Origin: Knoxdaviesia capensis
Lineage: Eukaryota; Ascomycota; Sordariomycetes; Microascales; Gondwanamycetaceae
Direction of reading: 5' to 3'
Length of the DNA stretch: 64,000 bases
Assembly (NCBI GenBank): GCA_001510575.1
Contig: LNGK01000008.1
Location: 2,878,687 to 2,942,686, forward strand
Shown here: piece by piece, positions 34,925 through 48,711 of the stretch
Numbering within the stretch: position 1 is the stretch's first letter
How the letters are laid out: the number at the start of each line of letters is the position of its first letter
Program-made: the position numbers and the translations under genes
Notes under the pieces: model-generated
What the model saw: only the letters and a program-made list of their open reading frames with translations
Told to the model about the DNA's origin: nothing
Database searches by the model: none

Positions 34925-37900
34925 CTGTAGCCAAAGCAACGGCCGACAGGAAGATCCTGCGTGGGTACCTCGCGTGTGTATCTATGGGTGTTTGCTTTGT
35001 TATAGGGGTCTCTGTTTATAGCATTGTGGTGGTGTTCGGAGGAAGGGGGAGAAGGGAAGGGTCGTTTGTTGGGATCCTCTTCGCTCGGTTCACGCTGGTA
35101 CACGCTCACCAGGTAACCGGATCGTGAGCCAGGTGGGCGTGTGCGCGTGTGTTTGTACAGTTCAAGCAAAAGGAAACGGTTAGAAAATCACTCTGCATGA
35201 ACGGAACTGGAACCCGAGGGTTTCTTTTGTGATGTGAATGCGTTTGCAAGTCGGAGTGATCGGCGGTGAAGACGTTCACGACCCAATATGCGATGCGGTG
35301 GCTCGTAAGCCTTTCTGGGTTGGGCTTTGGTCATATATAGATAGATATATGTGTAGGATACGGCTACGGTGACCCGGGTTGGCCTGGACAGGGACCTTTT
35401 AGGCCTTTGCGTTGTCGTTCAAACAAACGGCACGGGCACAAACACTCCAGATCCCGTGGAACATTGCTTTCTGGGCCGGGTTTTCCTGCGGTTCGTCGTG
35501 AACCGGTGGCTACGAACATTTGGGTAGTGGGAACCGTCTCTTCACGCATGAGATATATGGCTATCATGGCCCCGGGGGAGTATTGTGTACCACTTGTACA
35601 GTTATATCGCATCTATAAAAGGCCAGACAGCAACGTGTGCTGACCGAGAAATGGAAAAAGTGCGGGCAGTAGAGGGGTATATGATATTGAATCAGTTGTC
35701 GTTTCACCTCAACCCAATGTTTTTCCATCCATGGGGCCAGCGTCGCATTTTCGCATGATGATGTGAATGATTTCTTTGATGCGTTGCACATCATCTCGTT
35801 TTCTCTTCTTCTGTTTTCTCTGGTCTTTGGGTTCCGTGTCAGACGGGTATCTTTGCCGGGGCGTTGTCTCTCTGGTGTGGTTGGGTGAGGAGCGGGACTC
35901 TTCAGGGGGGAGGGTATATCTGCGCGGACCAGGCCATATGTGGTGATGTGTGTCCGGTGGGTGGGTGGTCAGTGCTTTTTCTCCGGGGAGTGAGGGGGTT
36001 GACCTGGGAAAACGAACCCGGGCGTGGATATGATGAACATCGGGCTGGGTTGTGATGGGACCTGTGGTTTCTGAGTGGTCCGGCGAAGTTACGTTCTGTG
36101 GGCTTGATTCCCACGCACGAGAACTGTATGTATATTGCTAAACACCGACAAAGCCGTGGTGTCTTCATTTTCCTCATGAACCTCTGTTAGCAGGCACCAA
36201 TCCCCATGTCTAAGAACTTGCATTGCCCAGCCGCAAGGTAGTAAGATGATCAGCATCCTCGACAATGGGATTCAGTCTTACGCGGCGGTTGCTGCGAGCT
36301 GTGTGGGCTTGATGCTTCTCTCTTCCCCCTTCTCTCGCGATCTATCAATATCCAGTTCGTCTCTACGAGTGGGTTGGCATGCCTGGTCTGCGATGAGGTG
36401 GAAGGGTGGGAATCATCAATGCGGTGGGTTTCTGTCTATGTTGGACTCTATTATATGCAACCAGTCCTCTGTTTCCTGGGTATATTGCATCATTATATGT
36501 TATCTCCGTGCTATTATACGCGTAAACAACTGTTGACCCGGGTCGGGCTCCGGAGGAACTTGGGAAGCCGGCGAGAAACCCCGGCAGATTCTATACTACA
36601 CACCACCATCCGGTCGAAAATTTTATTTATCTGTGTATGCGTATGTACATCGACTCGTAGGGTTGGCGAATTCTACTGCACGAACAGCCACTACTCACGG
36701 GCACCCGGAAGGGCCGGACCGCCATCATCGGAACTGGCATCCGGGTGACAAAGGGGATCTCAACGGCACAGTCGCTGTTGGGTCCCTCTTCTTCCCAGTC
36801 TTTCGGCCACGGTGCCGAAACTGTGATGAGATGGCACGAGTATACATAAAATGCATGGAGAAGGGGGGAGGGGATAACTTGTTGAATTATGAAATCGCTG
36901 TTTATCTCCTCTTTGCAGTTCCATCCGCACGGTTTCCCGAAGCAGACACCCTATCGCGAATCCTGGCGGCGATCCCTCTTCGGATGTCGGCCGACTTGTG
37001 ACGATTGAGACGACGATCCGTGGAGCCCTGGTTAACCTTTTTTCATGTATTGCCTGCCTGCCTGCTTGCGTATGTGTCGAGCGGGGTTCGTTTCTCCCCC
37101 TCCCCAGCGTCCTGCACAATGCTGCACATTAACAGAAATGGTGCAAACACATTTTCAAGTGTCCTGCATATAGATTACCGTCCGGGTGGTCGGGGATCCG
37201 AAGGTTCGGGGCGGGCAAGATCTTGTTGGCACTGCGACGAAATAACAGGCGGTACTGAGCAAGTGGGATTATCATGCCTACGGGTTCTACCTGGGTGGAT
37301 TGGCAAGAAGATACGCGCAAAAGAGAGCGAGAGAGGGAGAGAGAGGAAACTGGGTGAAGCAAACAGTTTGGGGGAAGGTTGCAGCGAACCCAAACAGTGG
37401 GGGAGATCAAGGAACAGGGCAATTAAACCGGCGATGCATGCGACTATGCTATAGCGCAAACCCTCTCATACAACGCGACGAACTCGTTGCAATCTAGAAA
37501 AATGAGAAATGCAGCGAAAAAGGGACTACGAGGATCGGTGCTCGTGGGCAACCAAAAAAAAAAAAAAAGGCGTTCATTTGGGGAAAATGATGCACAGGAA
37601 CGGAAAAAGAGGGTTGTGTGGGACCCCTTCGACAGCAGAGCCAGAACGGCGGGCAGCTCAGAGTCGTATTTTGGGGCTCTGGCAATAGTAAGATTGTTCT
37701 TTTATTTTCTCGTCAGTGTTGCAGCCGTGTGGAGGCGCCCGCCTCGCTGATCCTGAATTTCATCACCGGAAGATTGCCAGTTCAAGGTTCAGGTTTCGGA
37801 GAAGAGATTGCCGTGAGAGATGAGAGAGACTACAGGAGGAAACGAAGAGGAAGGAAACGAAAGAGGCCGAGAAAGACGGTGTGAAGATAGGGGAGATAGG

Positions 37901-40900
37901 CCAGACAAGCCGACGCTGCCTGTCTGATTTCCCCCCACCGAAGATCCAACTCAAAGGTCCCCTTTCCCACGAGCCAACGGATCTTAGGGTTCAGGGTTAG
38001 GCCGAACAACCGACAACAGGAGGCTTTACACCGGCTACACCAGAAAATCTCTCGCACCTTCCGAGAGCACGATTTACTTGGACTCCACTGATTTCCTCGT
38101 GTGTTAAGATTGCTCCCGGCCCATCGACGGCTAGTCTTGCTCTTTTGTGTCCTCGCCCGGTGGGACGGTGATTCGAAGCCGCTTATAGACAACCGGTCGT
38201 CAATTAAGATTCGTATAGTCGACGTTACCGAGATTTCGGGGGGGCTTGGGGCCTAAGGAACAAGTCTGAAACGTGCGTTGAGTGGTGGTGGGTTGGGCTT
38301 CCCGCGCTTGGTGGCTGTGGCTGAGCGAGATGGGGTGGGAAACAGAGCCGTGAGGTGATATGATGGCTGTCGGCCGGGGCTGTCGTGAGCTGGGTACGGC
38401 TGGCGAGATATTTCGCGCGCGGTATCCGGGAATCAGACGGAAAGCGCGGTAGGCTGAAGGCTTCCTCGGGTTCAGCTGCCTTTGGCTGATAGTGCGGAGA
38501 TAGCTTCCTGTGTGTGTGCGCGCCGCGCACTTACACGTGCATACACTATCACCATCCCCAGCAGTAGCGCAGTAACACTCTCGTGCAAGGCGAAAAGCGG
38601 CTAGAGCAAAGACAACCGAGCATACACTTCAGCCCAGCCGACCGGCTCGTATCCGCTGGCTTAGCCTGGTGCGTGAAGGATTTCGCGCTGTCTGTTGTCA
38701 TGTCATTTCTGCTCCGCTCTTCCTTCGATGAACACACCAGCCCGTGCCCCGGGAGCCGGTATCATTCCATACGGAGCGGGGCGATAGACCCAAGCAGTGT
38801 GCCTCTCTTTGCGCCCACTGAAAGTCAGTGGAGGTGAATAACTTACATACAGGTGTGTCTCGATACCGTCGTTTGACCTGTTCTCCAGTGCTGCACTCTC
38901 TATAGCAAGTCTCTCTACGTGCAGAAACAGAACACGGGGACCCTCCCAGTTCATTGTTTGGTGCGATGCTCATCGAACACCACCACAGACCAGGTGCAGG
39001 CTTGCAAAAACAGAAATAAAAACCAAATTCTCTACCGTCCTAAGTGCCTCTACCGAACCACGGATGATGCCAGTTTCCGATGGTATATCGAAACCAAAGA
39101 AAGACCTGTTCATCCACTCTTGACCAGTGTTTGGTTCTGGTCGCTCTCTTTTCTCCCTCTTCTTGTTGTATTGGGGTTTTGCTGAGTGTCTGTTCTGCGC
39201 CGTTGACTCGCATTCCGCCCCTGGTCGACTGCAACCCCAGGCACATCCCGACATTTATATCCGCGTTGTGTTATGTACAGTACCGACCCAAAATTCACCA
39301 AACTCTGGCTGTTCTTAATTAACTCGCTGTCTCTCTCTCCTTTGGGTCCCTCCGCTCCTTGCTTCTGTTTTGGTTCGATGTCCCTTTCTGGGCTGCTTCC
39401 GTGGTCCCGAGGGGGTAGGACGTATCACCGAGGCCGTTTTTGGTTTTCGGCCGTGCTTATGTTAATGCCATCCGGGCTTTGTTGTATCTTATTAAGTGTT
39501 CATGTGGCACATTTCGGTCTTGCTTGGAACTGGGCCGCTCGTCTAAGGTCCCCGTCACAACGTTGGGGGTGGTTTGACCTAGCGAGTTTCGGGTGAATTA
39601 AAGCACACTTCATGCAGTCAAAAAAAAAAAAAAATTCTTACGCGAACTAACGTGCATTGCATAACTACCTTGTGTCTCTTTTGCATTGTGGTTTTATTTT
39701 AGTTTTTCTGCTGTAGGGCTCAGTGTCAAACATATGGTGATACCTTTTGGGCATTCAAGTCCATGGCACAGCATGGCTCGATCGAGCATGACAGACCTAA
39801 ACAGGGGGGGTATGGGCACGGTGGCTGCATCCCACGGCACAGTTGACAGCGTACAGGATCAAACCTCATGTCTCCTCGTGTATCGATAAACAGTGGCGGT
39901 TTCCTTGAAGGCTGTCCTGGAACACCAGCCACCCTTCTGGGTCTTTACACCTGGGGTTGGTTCCTATAAAATACTGCTGTTCATAGTGTCGATTTGGATG
40001 GACCGGTTCAATCTCTGACTGGAACGACTTGATCTCTGGTCGTTTTGTTGGCATTTCCCTGCACGGGGCGCTTGGCGTAGTTGGCAGGTTATTTCTGGAC
40101 TGCGTCTGATATTATTACCACTACACATGTCAAAAAATCGGTCCCAACTTAGAGACACACGCCGACTCCTGATCCCAAATACATCATGGAATAGGTGCAT
40201 CCAGACGATGATGATCTGTCTCCTTCCCACAGTCAACTGCGTGGCTGGGAGGACGAAATTCATGCAGCCATACCGGCCATCCATGCATTGAATCGACAGA
40301 AATCCACGCGTATCCAACATGCGCATCCGCCCTTTGTACGTGGCGAAGGATGCGCATGCTGTGTCCGTGTGTGTGTGGCCTTTCTTGGAAGATCACCACC
40401 GACCACCTACATGCTGCAGATGCACACGAGTACCGCACTGCATCCGCGCCGGTCTCTCTTTTCCTGCTTGCCATATCAAGGGAGGGGAGGAGACACAAAC
40501 TGTTTGGAACGCCTCTTCGTAATGTCTTGAATCGGAGCTAACACACTAGGAAGCTCTGATTCTACATGTCTCTGGTTTCAATCGCATCCTTGTGCCTCCG
40601 TCTCTCATGCACAACCCGTGATCCCCGGCATGAATATTCCGTGCTCCTGTTTGCGGTGGTTCAGAAAGCCTGGTTCAAGACAGGAGCGAGAAAGAGAGGC
40701 CTGCCTGTCTGTTCGTGATTCCAAACCAACACTAAACAAAGCAAACGCAGGCAAAAGTATCCTCAGGGTCAAAACTTCATGGAGTGTTGCATGCCATAAA
40801 AAAAGAGAGACATGTCGTCGAATTTAGGTGTTGAGCATAACCCGAGGTCTCGGATGGCCCTGCCTTCCTTTTTTCCCTCCCGCCTTGCTCTTGCCTTCCC

Positions 40901-43900
40901 TGTGCCGATTCAGGAGGCTTTGGTTGGAAAATGGCAGCCACCGTTGAAACATCATCGATCCGATCGCTCCTGCCAGTCCGGGTTTGACCTTCGCGAGCAG
41001 ATGATTTGCCCTATTTGAAGTGATCCTTTATGGGAAAATCTGGGTAGAGATTTACTGGTATGCAGATACACAAGATTATTACATAAGACTCAATGGCGTG
41101 TCCTGGGTTTTGAGGGCATCGCCATTTCCACCAGTTCAGTCCCTCTTCCCGCTTCATACTATCCGGCCACGCGTTTTTCTTTTATGAATGCCTTCATATC
41201 GGTATCACCGATCCTTTGCTCTTTTTATTTCCCCGTAGCTCCCTACACTCCCTGTTTCTCTGTATTCCTTCTTGTGTCGTACGGCGGCCCGATACCATGT
41301 GCATGAACACCAGCCATTCGTTTTTCTTTCTGCCCGCTCTCCCGGCCCACCTAGGCCATTGTCACGCACGGAGATCGGAGAAGTGCGCATCCCCGGCTTT
41401 TGCATGAGCGAAAGAACGTGTGTCCATCTCTTTGTGTATGACTGGCCTTTCCTCCATGCTCCGTTGTCTCGTTTCATCCTCGCCCTGCTTGCGATCGAGT
41501 GCCGTGCATAACAGAAAGCATTCGCCACTTACACCAACCCGTCAAGCGCTGTGTTCCACTTTCTTCACAGACCGTATCCCGCCGGCTCCCCACATTCCCT
41601 TCTTCTTCGTCCAGCGCCCTCGCACAGAACCAAAAAATCGAGCTCCCCGGCCGTGTCATCTCCACCCTTATGGTCTACAGGAATCGGCTCTGGATGCCTA
41701 CATGAACACATGGCGTATGTTTTCTTCTCACGGCGTTGAGTGCATGTTGCACATCCTAGGCCAACGGTCCCTCGTATTGAACCGGAATACACAAGGACAC
41801 AAGGAAGCTGTATCCCCCCGCAGTTCAGCCAGCCCGCTTACAGGCGCGCTCTCGCTCACTTTCTCTCTCGATTTCCTGCTCCAAAGCGATCATGGTTCAC
41901 GCATCCACCCATTTCCGCCCGGCCTCCCGTTGATCTGTCGTTGCCACAGCGGAGTGTGCAAGGACACAAAGGGTAAACGAGTCCTGGCACTCATGTCCTA
42001 CAGTGTTGTGCTGGACTTTTCCCTGAAGCGCCTCCTCCGTTGATCATCACCGGAGTAGTGTTGACAGGGAAGCATGGGGTCGCACGCGCATTTTTCTCGT
42101 TTATTGCAGTGTTGTATTCCCGTTCCAGATGTTAGTTAGTGCACTCGTCCCAAACATGTTACATCCCCGAATCGGCAGGCCCATGAAAAAACAACACCAC
42201 CGACTTCATACACACAAATCCCTCTCTTTCTCTCTAGTGGGAGTCATCATGCCCAGCCATTTGGGGCTTTTTGTACTCTTGGTATCTGTGCCCCAGGCTG
42301 GCGAGATTTGAAGATTCCGAAGAGAGATGAACGGCAGACTTGTCATGGACAACTAAACACAACACACACAGTCATCTCCGGCCGGGAGGTCGTTGTATGT
42401 GTCGTTTTCCGCGCCGCCGTGAACTGGCCTAAACCCGGCCCACCATCCACCCTCCCCCGCCTTCTATTTACAGTGCAAATCTCGTTAAGGCAGTGGCTAT
42501 TTATGGAATTTTGATTTGATGATCACTCGGCGTCGGCTTCTGCTCTCTATTAAGCATAGCGATTCAGTGGGAAAAAGTCCCTATGTTGCAGTCTGGAATA
42601 CTACATGCTGTAGTGCTTCCCGGCTGTTGCATTGTTGATGGCTGGAGTTGCTCTGTGAGGATGCATACAGATTCGCAATTATGCCACAAATTTCGCCGCG
42701 CGTGTGTTGTGTGGTAATAGACACCCCAGAAGCGCACATTACCTTCCGCTTATGTCCATCTGGGCTATTTGGGCGTTCCTCTTCTCATTTCATGGCCTAC
42801 GCCCGGCAATCCTTCAGATATCTCCACTTCCACCCACCGAGATGGCGGCGGATGCGCTGGATGTAATGAAAAGCGTGGCGCGGGACTGGCCCGGGATGGA
42901 CTTCGTCCCACTAACTAAACCAATCGACGTTTGAAGACTGTGCCCTGACTGACCGCCAATCTGGGCAATATTACGGCCAATGATCCGACTTTTGCCCATC
43001 AGTCTGGGTCCGTGAAGGATAAGCTAAGGATATGGCCCTTCCTTGTACATAATGATCCAATTTTCGGGCTGCTCTCTGATGATTGCTAACTACGGGGGAG
43101 AAAGTGAGGGCATAATCTGTCAGTTTTCACGAACCCTGCAGAAAGGCACAAGCACACAGGAAAAAGCCAGCGTGTGACAACATATCACTGATAAGCTGCA
43201 CTTGGCCTTGGGCTGGGATGGCTCACATTAAATGTTTCACATTTGAGCACTACACCGCCAACCCTGGACCTGGTTTATATTCTCCATCGTACGGTTCAAG
43301 AAACGGCACAACAACCAAGTCCCATCCCGGAAGCACAGCCGTTCGTTGCCTTAACCGAAGACCGACAAGAAACCACGCTAGGAACGAGTTGCTCCATGCA
43401 ATTAAAAAAGGAAGAAAAACAGAATAGCTTGTCTTAGTTGGTTTAGGTTTGATGTGATGTTGGCAACAGACTAACTCACTTTTTTCCCCAGCGACGACTC
43501 TGATCATTTCACCAAGCTATCCACTTCCGAAACTATCATGGGAGTCGGCCGGGATGGTCCTTGTGCCTGTGAGGAAATTTGTTCCCTGTTGTCCCCCGGG
43601 TTGCTGTTCCGGGCCTTGACAATAGCTGGCGGACACAGCTGGACCTAAATGTGGCCCACGACACATAGCCGAGAGTTGTCGTCGGTTGGCTGCGTCGTTG
43701 CTAATATATTTTAGCTCCCAAAAAACGGAACTCACACGATTAACCAAAAACGCCGCGCTCCGAAGCTGGGACCATGGGCATGGTTGCATCACGGGACTAC
43801 GAGAGGAGAGTCTGGTCTAGACCCCACGAGCTCATCACCCGAACAGCGACCACAACTCTAGCTAGGGTCACCAAAGAACAATCATTACGTGTGATGGGCG

Positions 43901-44041
43901 AACAACCGAGCCATCACCATCCATGCCTCAGCCCATCTCCCCAAGGCTGATGGGCCGAATTTTGCTTCCTCGGGCAAAGAGAAATTGGACCTTGATGCAG
44001 GAGGATAGCTGAGGGTCTGATTTTGGGTGGGGGGGGGGGGG
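34925..44041. other. Gene-poor region, first part (hydrolase 3' flank onward)
   Basis: No protein family is recognised on either strand over 9 kb. Open frames are short and overlap in opposite directions. Local features are purine runs (AGAGAG-rich, about 37320-37349), TTAGGGTT at 37984-37991, poly-A at about 39621-39634, and many poly-G or poly-C stretches. No transposase, reverse transcriptase, long terminal repeat or RIP-like AT-rich block is evident. Base composition stays similar to the flanking gene regions. Confidence 0.5.
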
Positions 44042-44053
44042 NNNNNNNNNNNN
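44042..44053. other. Assembly gap of 12 N inside poly-G
   Basis: Twelve undetermined bases flanked by G runs on both sides (from about 44030 to 44060). The true length of the G tract is unknown. Confidence 0.97.
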
Positions 44054-44745
44054 GGGGGGGGTTAAGTTGGCACTCACATGGGCGGCTCCGAATAGCAGCT
44101 ATCCGCATGTGAGCACGCCAAAGCCAAAGCCCAATGCAAACTCAGCCAAGATATCATATCCAACTGTCCCCAAAAGTGCAGTATTTGTGGTGCTCGGTTT
44201 CGCAAGTGGCCCGTGGCTGGCTTGTGCGCCCTAAACAGCCATACCAGCCACGGTATTCTCTATGCAGCACCACATCGGGTTTGTGGTGGGTGGTTTGGAA
44301 AAAGACTTATGAAACGAAGCAGAATCATGCTTGGAACCATGAGGGCGGTCTCATAACACACGCACCACACAATGTGCGTTTAAGCTGCCGAGCCGAAATG
44401 CATTAGTTGGGCCCCCCCATGCCAACCGACACTATGCACGAATAAACTCTAGCTCGTCTGGCTGGTTGGAATGACGAAGAGCCGGCGGATACTAGCAATG
44501 CAACCAAGCAAGCGTGAGGAACGGGGAAGAAGCCCTATGTCTCGTTACAGTCGACGCCGGCCGGCCCTGAGACTAATGGGAAACCTAGCTCGCACTAGGT
44601 TGGCAATGCCACGACACCACACAGGACACATGTATCACAGAGTATACGGTCTTGGTCTTGGGTGCGAGAGAGTGACGACCGATGGCTATGGAAATGTGAG
44701 TGGTTAACTCCGGTGTGTGGCCATGGTGACTCGCGATTCGCTAAA

Positions 44746-44766
44746 GTTGACAAGTTGACAAGTTGA
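44746..44766. repeat. GTTGACAA tandem repeat (2.6 copies)
   Basis: Two full copies and a partial third copy of the octamer GTTGACAA, directly seen. Confidence 0.8.
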
Positions 44767-47081
44767 TGTTCTTTATGAAAGGAATAAAAGCAGCATAAAA
44801 AGCCCGCCCCAGTTAAAAATTATATAAAAAGGGCAAACGAGGTGTGTTGGGTTTGTGTGTGTTCCCGAATTCCCGGGGACTTATGGATGATCATAAAACA
44901 GGATTTTATTCCTTTTTTTTTTTTTGGCGAGATGTGCAAACGCTAACCTCAGAGGGACCTAGGGCGAAATCATCACGTCGGTTGCGCTACTCGCAGACTT
45001 CTTCCTCTCCTGCTTCCGGGTCAGCTCAGCCAGCATCTTGTTCGGCACACGCTCCTTCGTAAGCCTTTATCTATAAGATAAGGGGGGAGATGCCCGGAAC
45101 CCTGTCATGAACCCACCCGCTTGCTCACTTCCTATCAGAGGTCTCTTGTGGAGGATAGAACGTTGTACGGAATAGCGGGAGGGCTCTAGTCAAATGGATG
45201 GGGATGGATGTTGTCCCAAGGACAGAAGACCCTGGTTAACGAGGAGGGGCCCCAGAAGGAAAAAAGAAAAAGAAAAATCCTCCACGGTCCGAGATGTGGT
45301 CCCAGCCAACCATGCACAATGTAGGGGGGCCGAAACATGAAAGGCAAGCAGAGCAGACAGAAGAATCAAAAGCCGCCGCCACCCTTGGCGTATCACAGAG
45401 GGGGGTGTAGGCGTATATCATAAATATAGCACCATACTAAGCAGCAGAGGGTATTTGGCAAGTTTGTGTGTGGGCTTGAGAGACAAGTAGCCCACTGAGC
45501 TCCTCCAGCCGCAACCCTTCATCTTAGATTATCCCTGCTCAAGCCCGGCTCCTAGGCTGTCCAAGGAACTGGTACACATACCCCTTGATTATTTTCTAGA
45601 ATATTTCTCGCCTATGGGTCCTCGTCACTTCTCTTCTTCGCCCCCATCAAGTGAGCACTAAAGCCGAGAGGAGAGACGTTCACCGACCAATGGAGGAACC
45701 GAGCAGGAACTCCAAGCTGTCGTCGCTTGGAGAGATGGGTGTAGAACAACGAAACCAGGATGGCGGTTCTTCCGTGTGAAAGAAAGCGTCCTTAGGCGAT
45801 GAGGACACATGTTTGCCGCTTTGGAGGGGGTGTAACAACACTAAGGTCGGTTCAGAGATACTACTGTACGTGCATTTTTTATGAGTTGAGGTACAGGCGG
45901 CGCGGAAGATTTGTAGGATAGCTCTTCCAGTGCAACTGTCTACAGGGATTTGCACATGTCATCTGTAAGACAGTATGCCTATCATTCTCGGGGAAGCAGT
46001 TCCAGAAATAGCCCTCGCGGTATGCCTACGACTACGGTACCATATCAAACACCCTTTGGCTGAGAAATCAAGAAAGAAGGAAAAGATACACACATGAGAC
46101 GTGGCCGTCCGGAACGGTCTCACAAGGCCCGTGCCGGGCGCCCGGGTTTCTGGGCACTGCAGCTTGCTCCTCAGCAGGCAGGTGTGATTCACGGTCAAGG
46201 GAGGGAGGGCGCGGAGAAACGAAACTGCCCGGAAAGGGTCAAAGGAGAAGAGAGGAAAAAGGAATAACAACGCAAACAGAGGGAAACAAAAATGACTGAT
46301 ATTCGCTCAACCCCGAGCCAGCCGGCCGGCTGTTGGTACTTGGGGTGGTTTGTTGTTTGGGATTCCGATCTATAACATTTTCGGTATTCTCCATCATCCG
46401 TTTCTTCTTGCTTGCTGGTGGTGCTTTCTGACCTTGCTTGTTGTGGTGTTAGCCGCACACAACAAAGGTGCCCGGCCTTGCAATCGCTTCCAGCCGTGTT
46501 TCGCTGCAGCGGGGCCTGTCATCACGCCCCTCCTTTGATTTCCACATGTTGCTGCTGTTTCCCATACGATGCCTTTTTGCCTTCTCGTGTTTTCCATGTT
46601 TTCCTTCCTTTTCGGTCCCGTCCCCTCCCCTCCCCAGCACCACTTATCTGTGGGTTTCTGTCTACTGTACTGTACAAACATCTAGCCGAAAATGGCTTTC
46701 CCCGTTCTAGGAAGCCCCGAGGAAAACCCAAAACCTCCTCCGGGGGGTGTGAGAGGGGGAGGGAGGAGAATGAGCAGGCGTTCGATGATGCAGAAGCGAG
46801 GTGGAAACCCGCGAGAGCGGGAGGAAACTCGAAACGGGCGTTTTTCGAGGCTGTCTCTTGGGCTGCCTTCAACGACGAACACTAAAGAGAAACCCCAAAA
46901 TCCAGACCCGGCTCTTGGGATACTAGTCTATTATGTTGCCACCCACACAGACGGCACACCTACGAGGGCATCAAGGAACGAGCCGTGGCCAATCAACCAA
47001 CCGTTTGAAGAAATGCTTTCGCCCTGGTGTTTCTCCTCTTGTCACCCCTAGCTCGGGGACAAAGACGGGAGGCAGTTAAAG

Positions 47082-47105
47082 TGATACTGATACTGATACT
47101 GATAC
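47082..47105. repeat. (TGATAC)4 microsatellite
   Basis: Four perfect TGATAC hexamers in the gene-poor region. Confidence 0.9.
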
Positions 47106-47595
47106 CACAGGCCGAAGCGGCGCAGAAACCCGTGATGGGGGGCTGAGGGCTGACAAGGGGGCCAGAAGCTCGGAAGGTGGACTTTTCACGAGGCAAACAA
47201 CCTAGAAAAATAACACACTTCTCCGAGGTGATTCAAAGGAGAAGAAGGGCAACGAAAAGCAGAAAGAAAGCAAAAACGCCACCAAGGTCTGTCGGGAAAT
47301 CCCCCCCGGACCAACAAGGAGCAAAAGAAACCAGCCCGAGCCAGGCTGGATCAAGACAGAAATAACAGAAACGAGCATGATATGTGATCAATGATCACCA
47401 TCGAAGGGGGGCGTTCCCGTTTCTTGTCCTCGCTTGGTTGATGCAGGCTAAGTTGGTTATGCAGGCGCCCGCTAAACAACGTACTCCGGACATGTTGTGT
47501 GTATTTTTTATTTTTTTTTATACACACTGGATAGGAAAAGCACGGCCTGGGCAGGCAGGAAATAAACGGAGCCCAGAGCAAGACAGCAAGAAGAA

Positions 47596-47598
<3 letters not shown>

Positions 47599-47628
<30 letters not shown>
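47599..47628. repeat. (AT)15 microsatellite
   Basis: Fifteen perfect AT dinucleotides, the longest simple repeat seen in the window. Confidence 0.95.
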
Positions 47629-47630
<2 letters not shown>

Positions 47631-48692
47631 ACAAAAAGAAAAAAGGAATGCCTGAGACCTGCAGCTGGTCCTAGCATCGAAGCGGCTTAGACCGGGTTTC
47701 GCTCCGGCACAAGATCGTCACACATATGTAAGTGTAAGTGGAACGGAGACAAGTCCGGAAGAGACAAGATAAGAAAAATAAAAAATAAAATAGAAAGAAA
47801 CGTAGTATCCGCCGGCTCCCTCCCAGTAGAAAACAGAATAAAATGAAGATGTGGGAAGTCCCGAGTGAAGGGGTCGGCCTAAGAAGGAAAGCCTTCGCGT
47901 AATTCCTTCTGGGAAGGATTTTCCATTGGCGTGCAAGTGTCGCACACAATTTTTTCTTCCAAAAGAAAAGCTCATTATATTGGTGCTCTATATCAGGGAT
48001 CGACATTGCACTACTGGAAGCCCAGCCGAAGCTGGGGATGTCACGGAACTCTCACCCCGGGATATGGAACATTCTCGGGGTGTTGCTCTGTTAATTTCAC
48101 GCTTTTGTTGGAGAGAAGTCGCAGAACTCACGAGTTTGTGTGATATGCCGATTGAAACCTTTGAACTATTCACAGTGACGTCGAAACGCACCAACCCCAA
48201 CCCTAACAATGATCCACGTCAGCTCATATTGAAGCCACTCTATCGAACACATTTCGAAGCACCGGCAACAGCGAACGGTCAGATCGATCAATGGAAAACA
48301 AGCGCATATGAATGAAACAACACGGGAGAGAGACCGCAGTTAGGTATGGGAGAAACCAAAAATGAAGAGAAGTGGCTCGATTGGATGGTTATATTGCCTG
48401 CAAACACGGGCTGACGAACGGGTTATATTGCATTCAGGCATATGTATATTCATTTACGTGCCGTCGTAGAAAGACTCATAGAGCGCGTATGGGATCATAC
48501 AGAGACGACAAACCAGAGGGAAGCACAAGAAACTAATATGGGAGTGAGGCGGAAAAGCCGGGGGAGGGGGACACGACCGGCGGGCTTGGTTCGTTGCCCG
48601 TGGAAGCCAGCGTCTAGCGTTCTGGAAGCTATTTGAGGGGACGGGAGAGAAATTAAAAAGGCCGAGTTCACACACAACTTGTGCGTTTTTCT

Positions 48693-48700
48693 TATATTAA
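48693..48700 (+). promoter_or_regulatory. TATA-like element upstream of the candidate RNA
   Basis: TATATTAA, about 18-25 nt before the first paired base of the candidate structured RNA, a spacing usual for Pol III type-3 or fungal mixed promoters. Confidence 0.3.
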
Positions 48701-48711
48701 CGGGGGGGGCA

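Larger units (their letters stand above)
44054..48690. other. Gene-poor region, second part
   Basis: No recognisable gene. It contains an exact 10-bp inverted repeat (44211-44220/44244-44253), a period-8 GTTGACAA repeat (44746-44766), a (TGATAC)4 array and a long (AT) array, listed separately, and CAACCCTAAC at about 48196. Confidence 0.5.

Noticed and set aside
41420..42043. A 207-codon plus-strand open frame in the gene-poor region
   Set aside because: Composition and low similarity to any known fold suggest chance; frames on the other strand overlap it and no start or splice context supports it.
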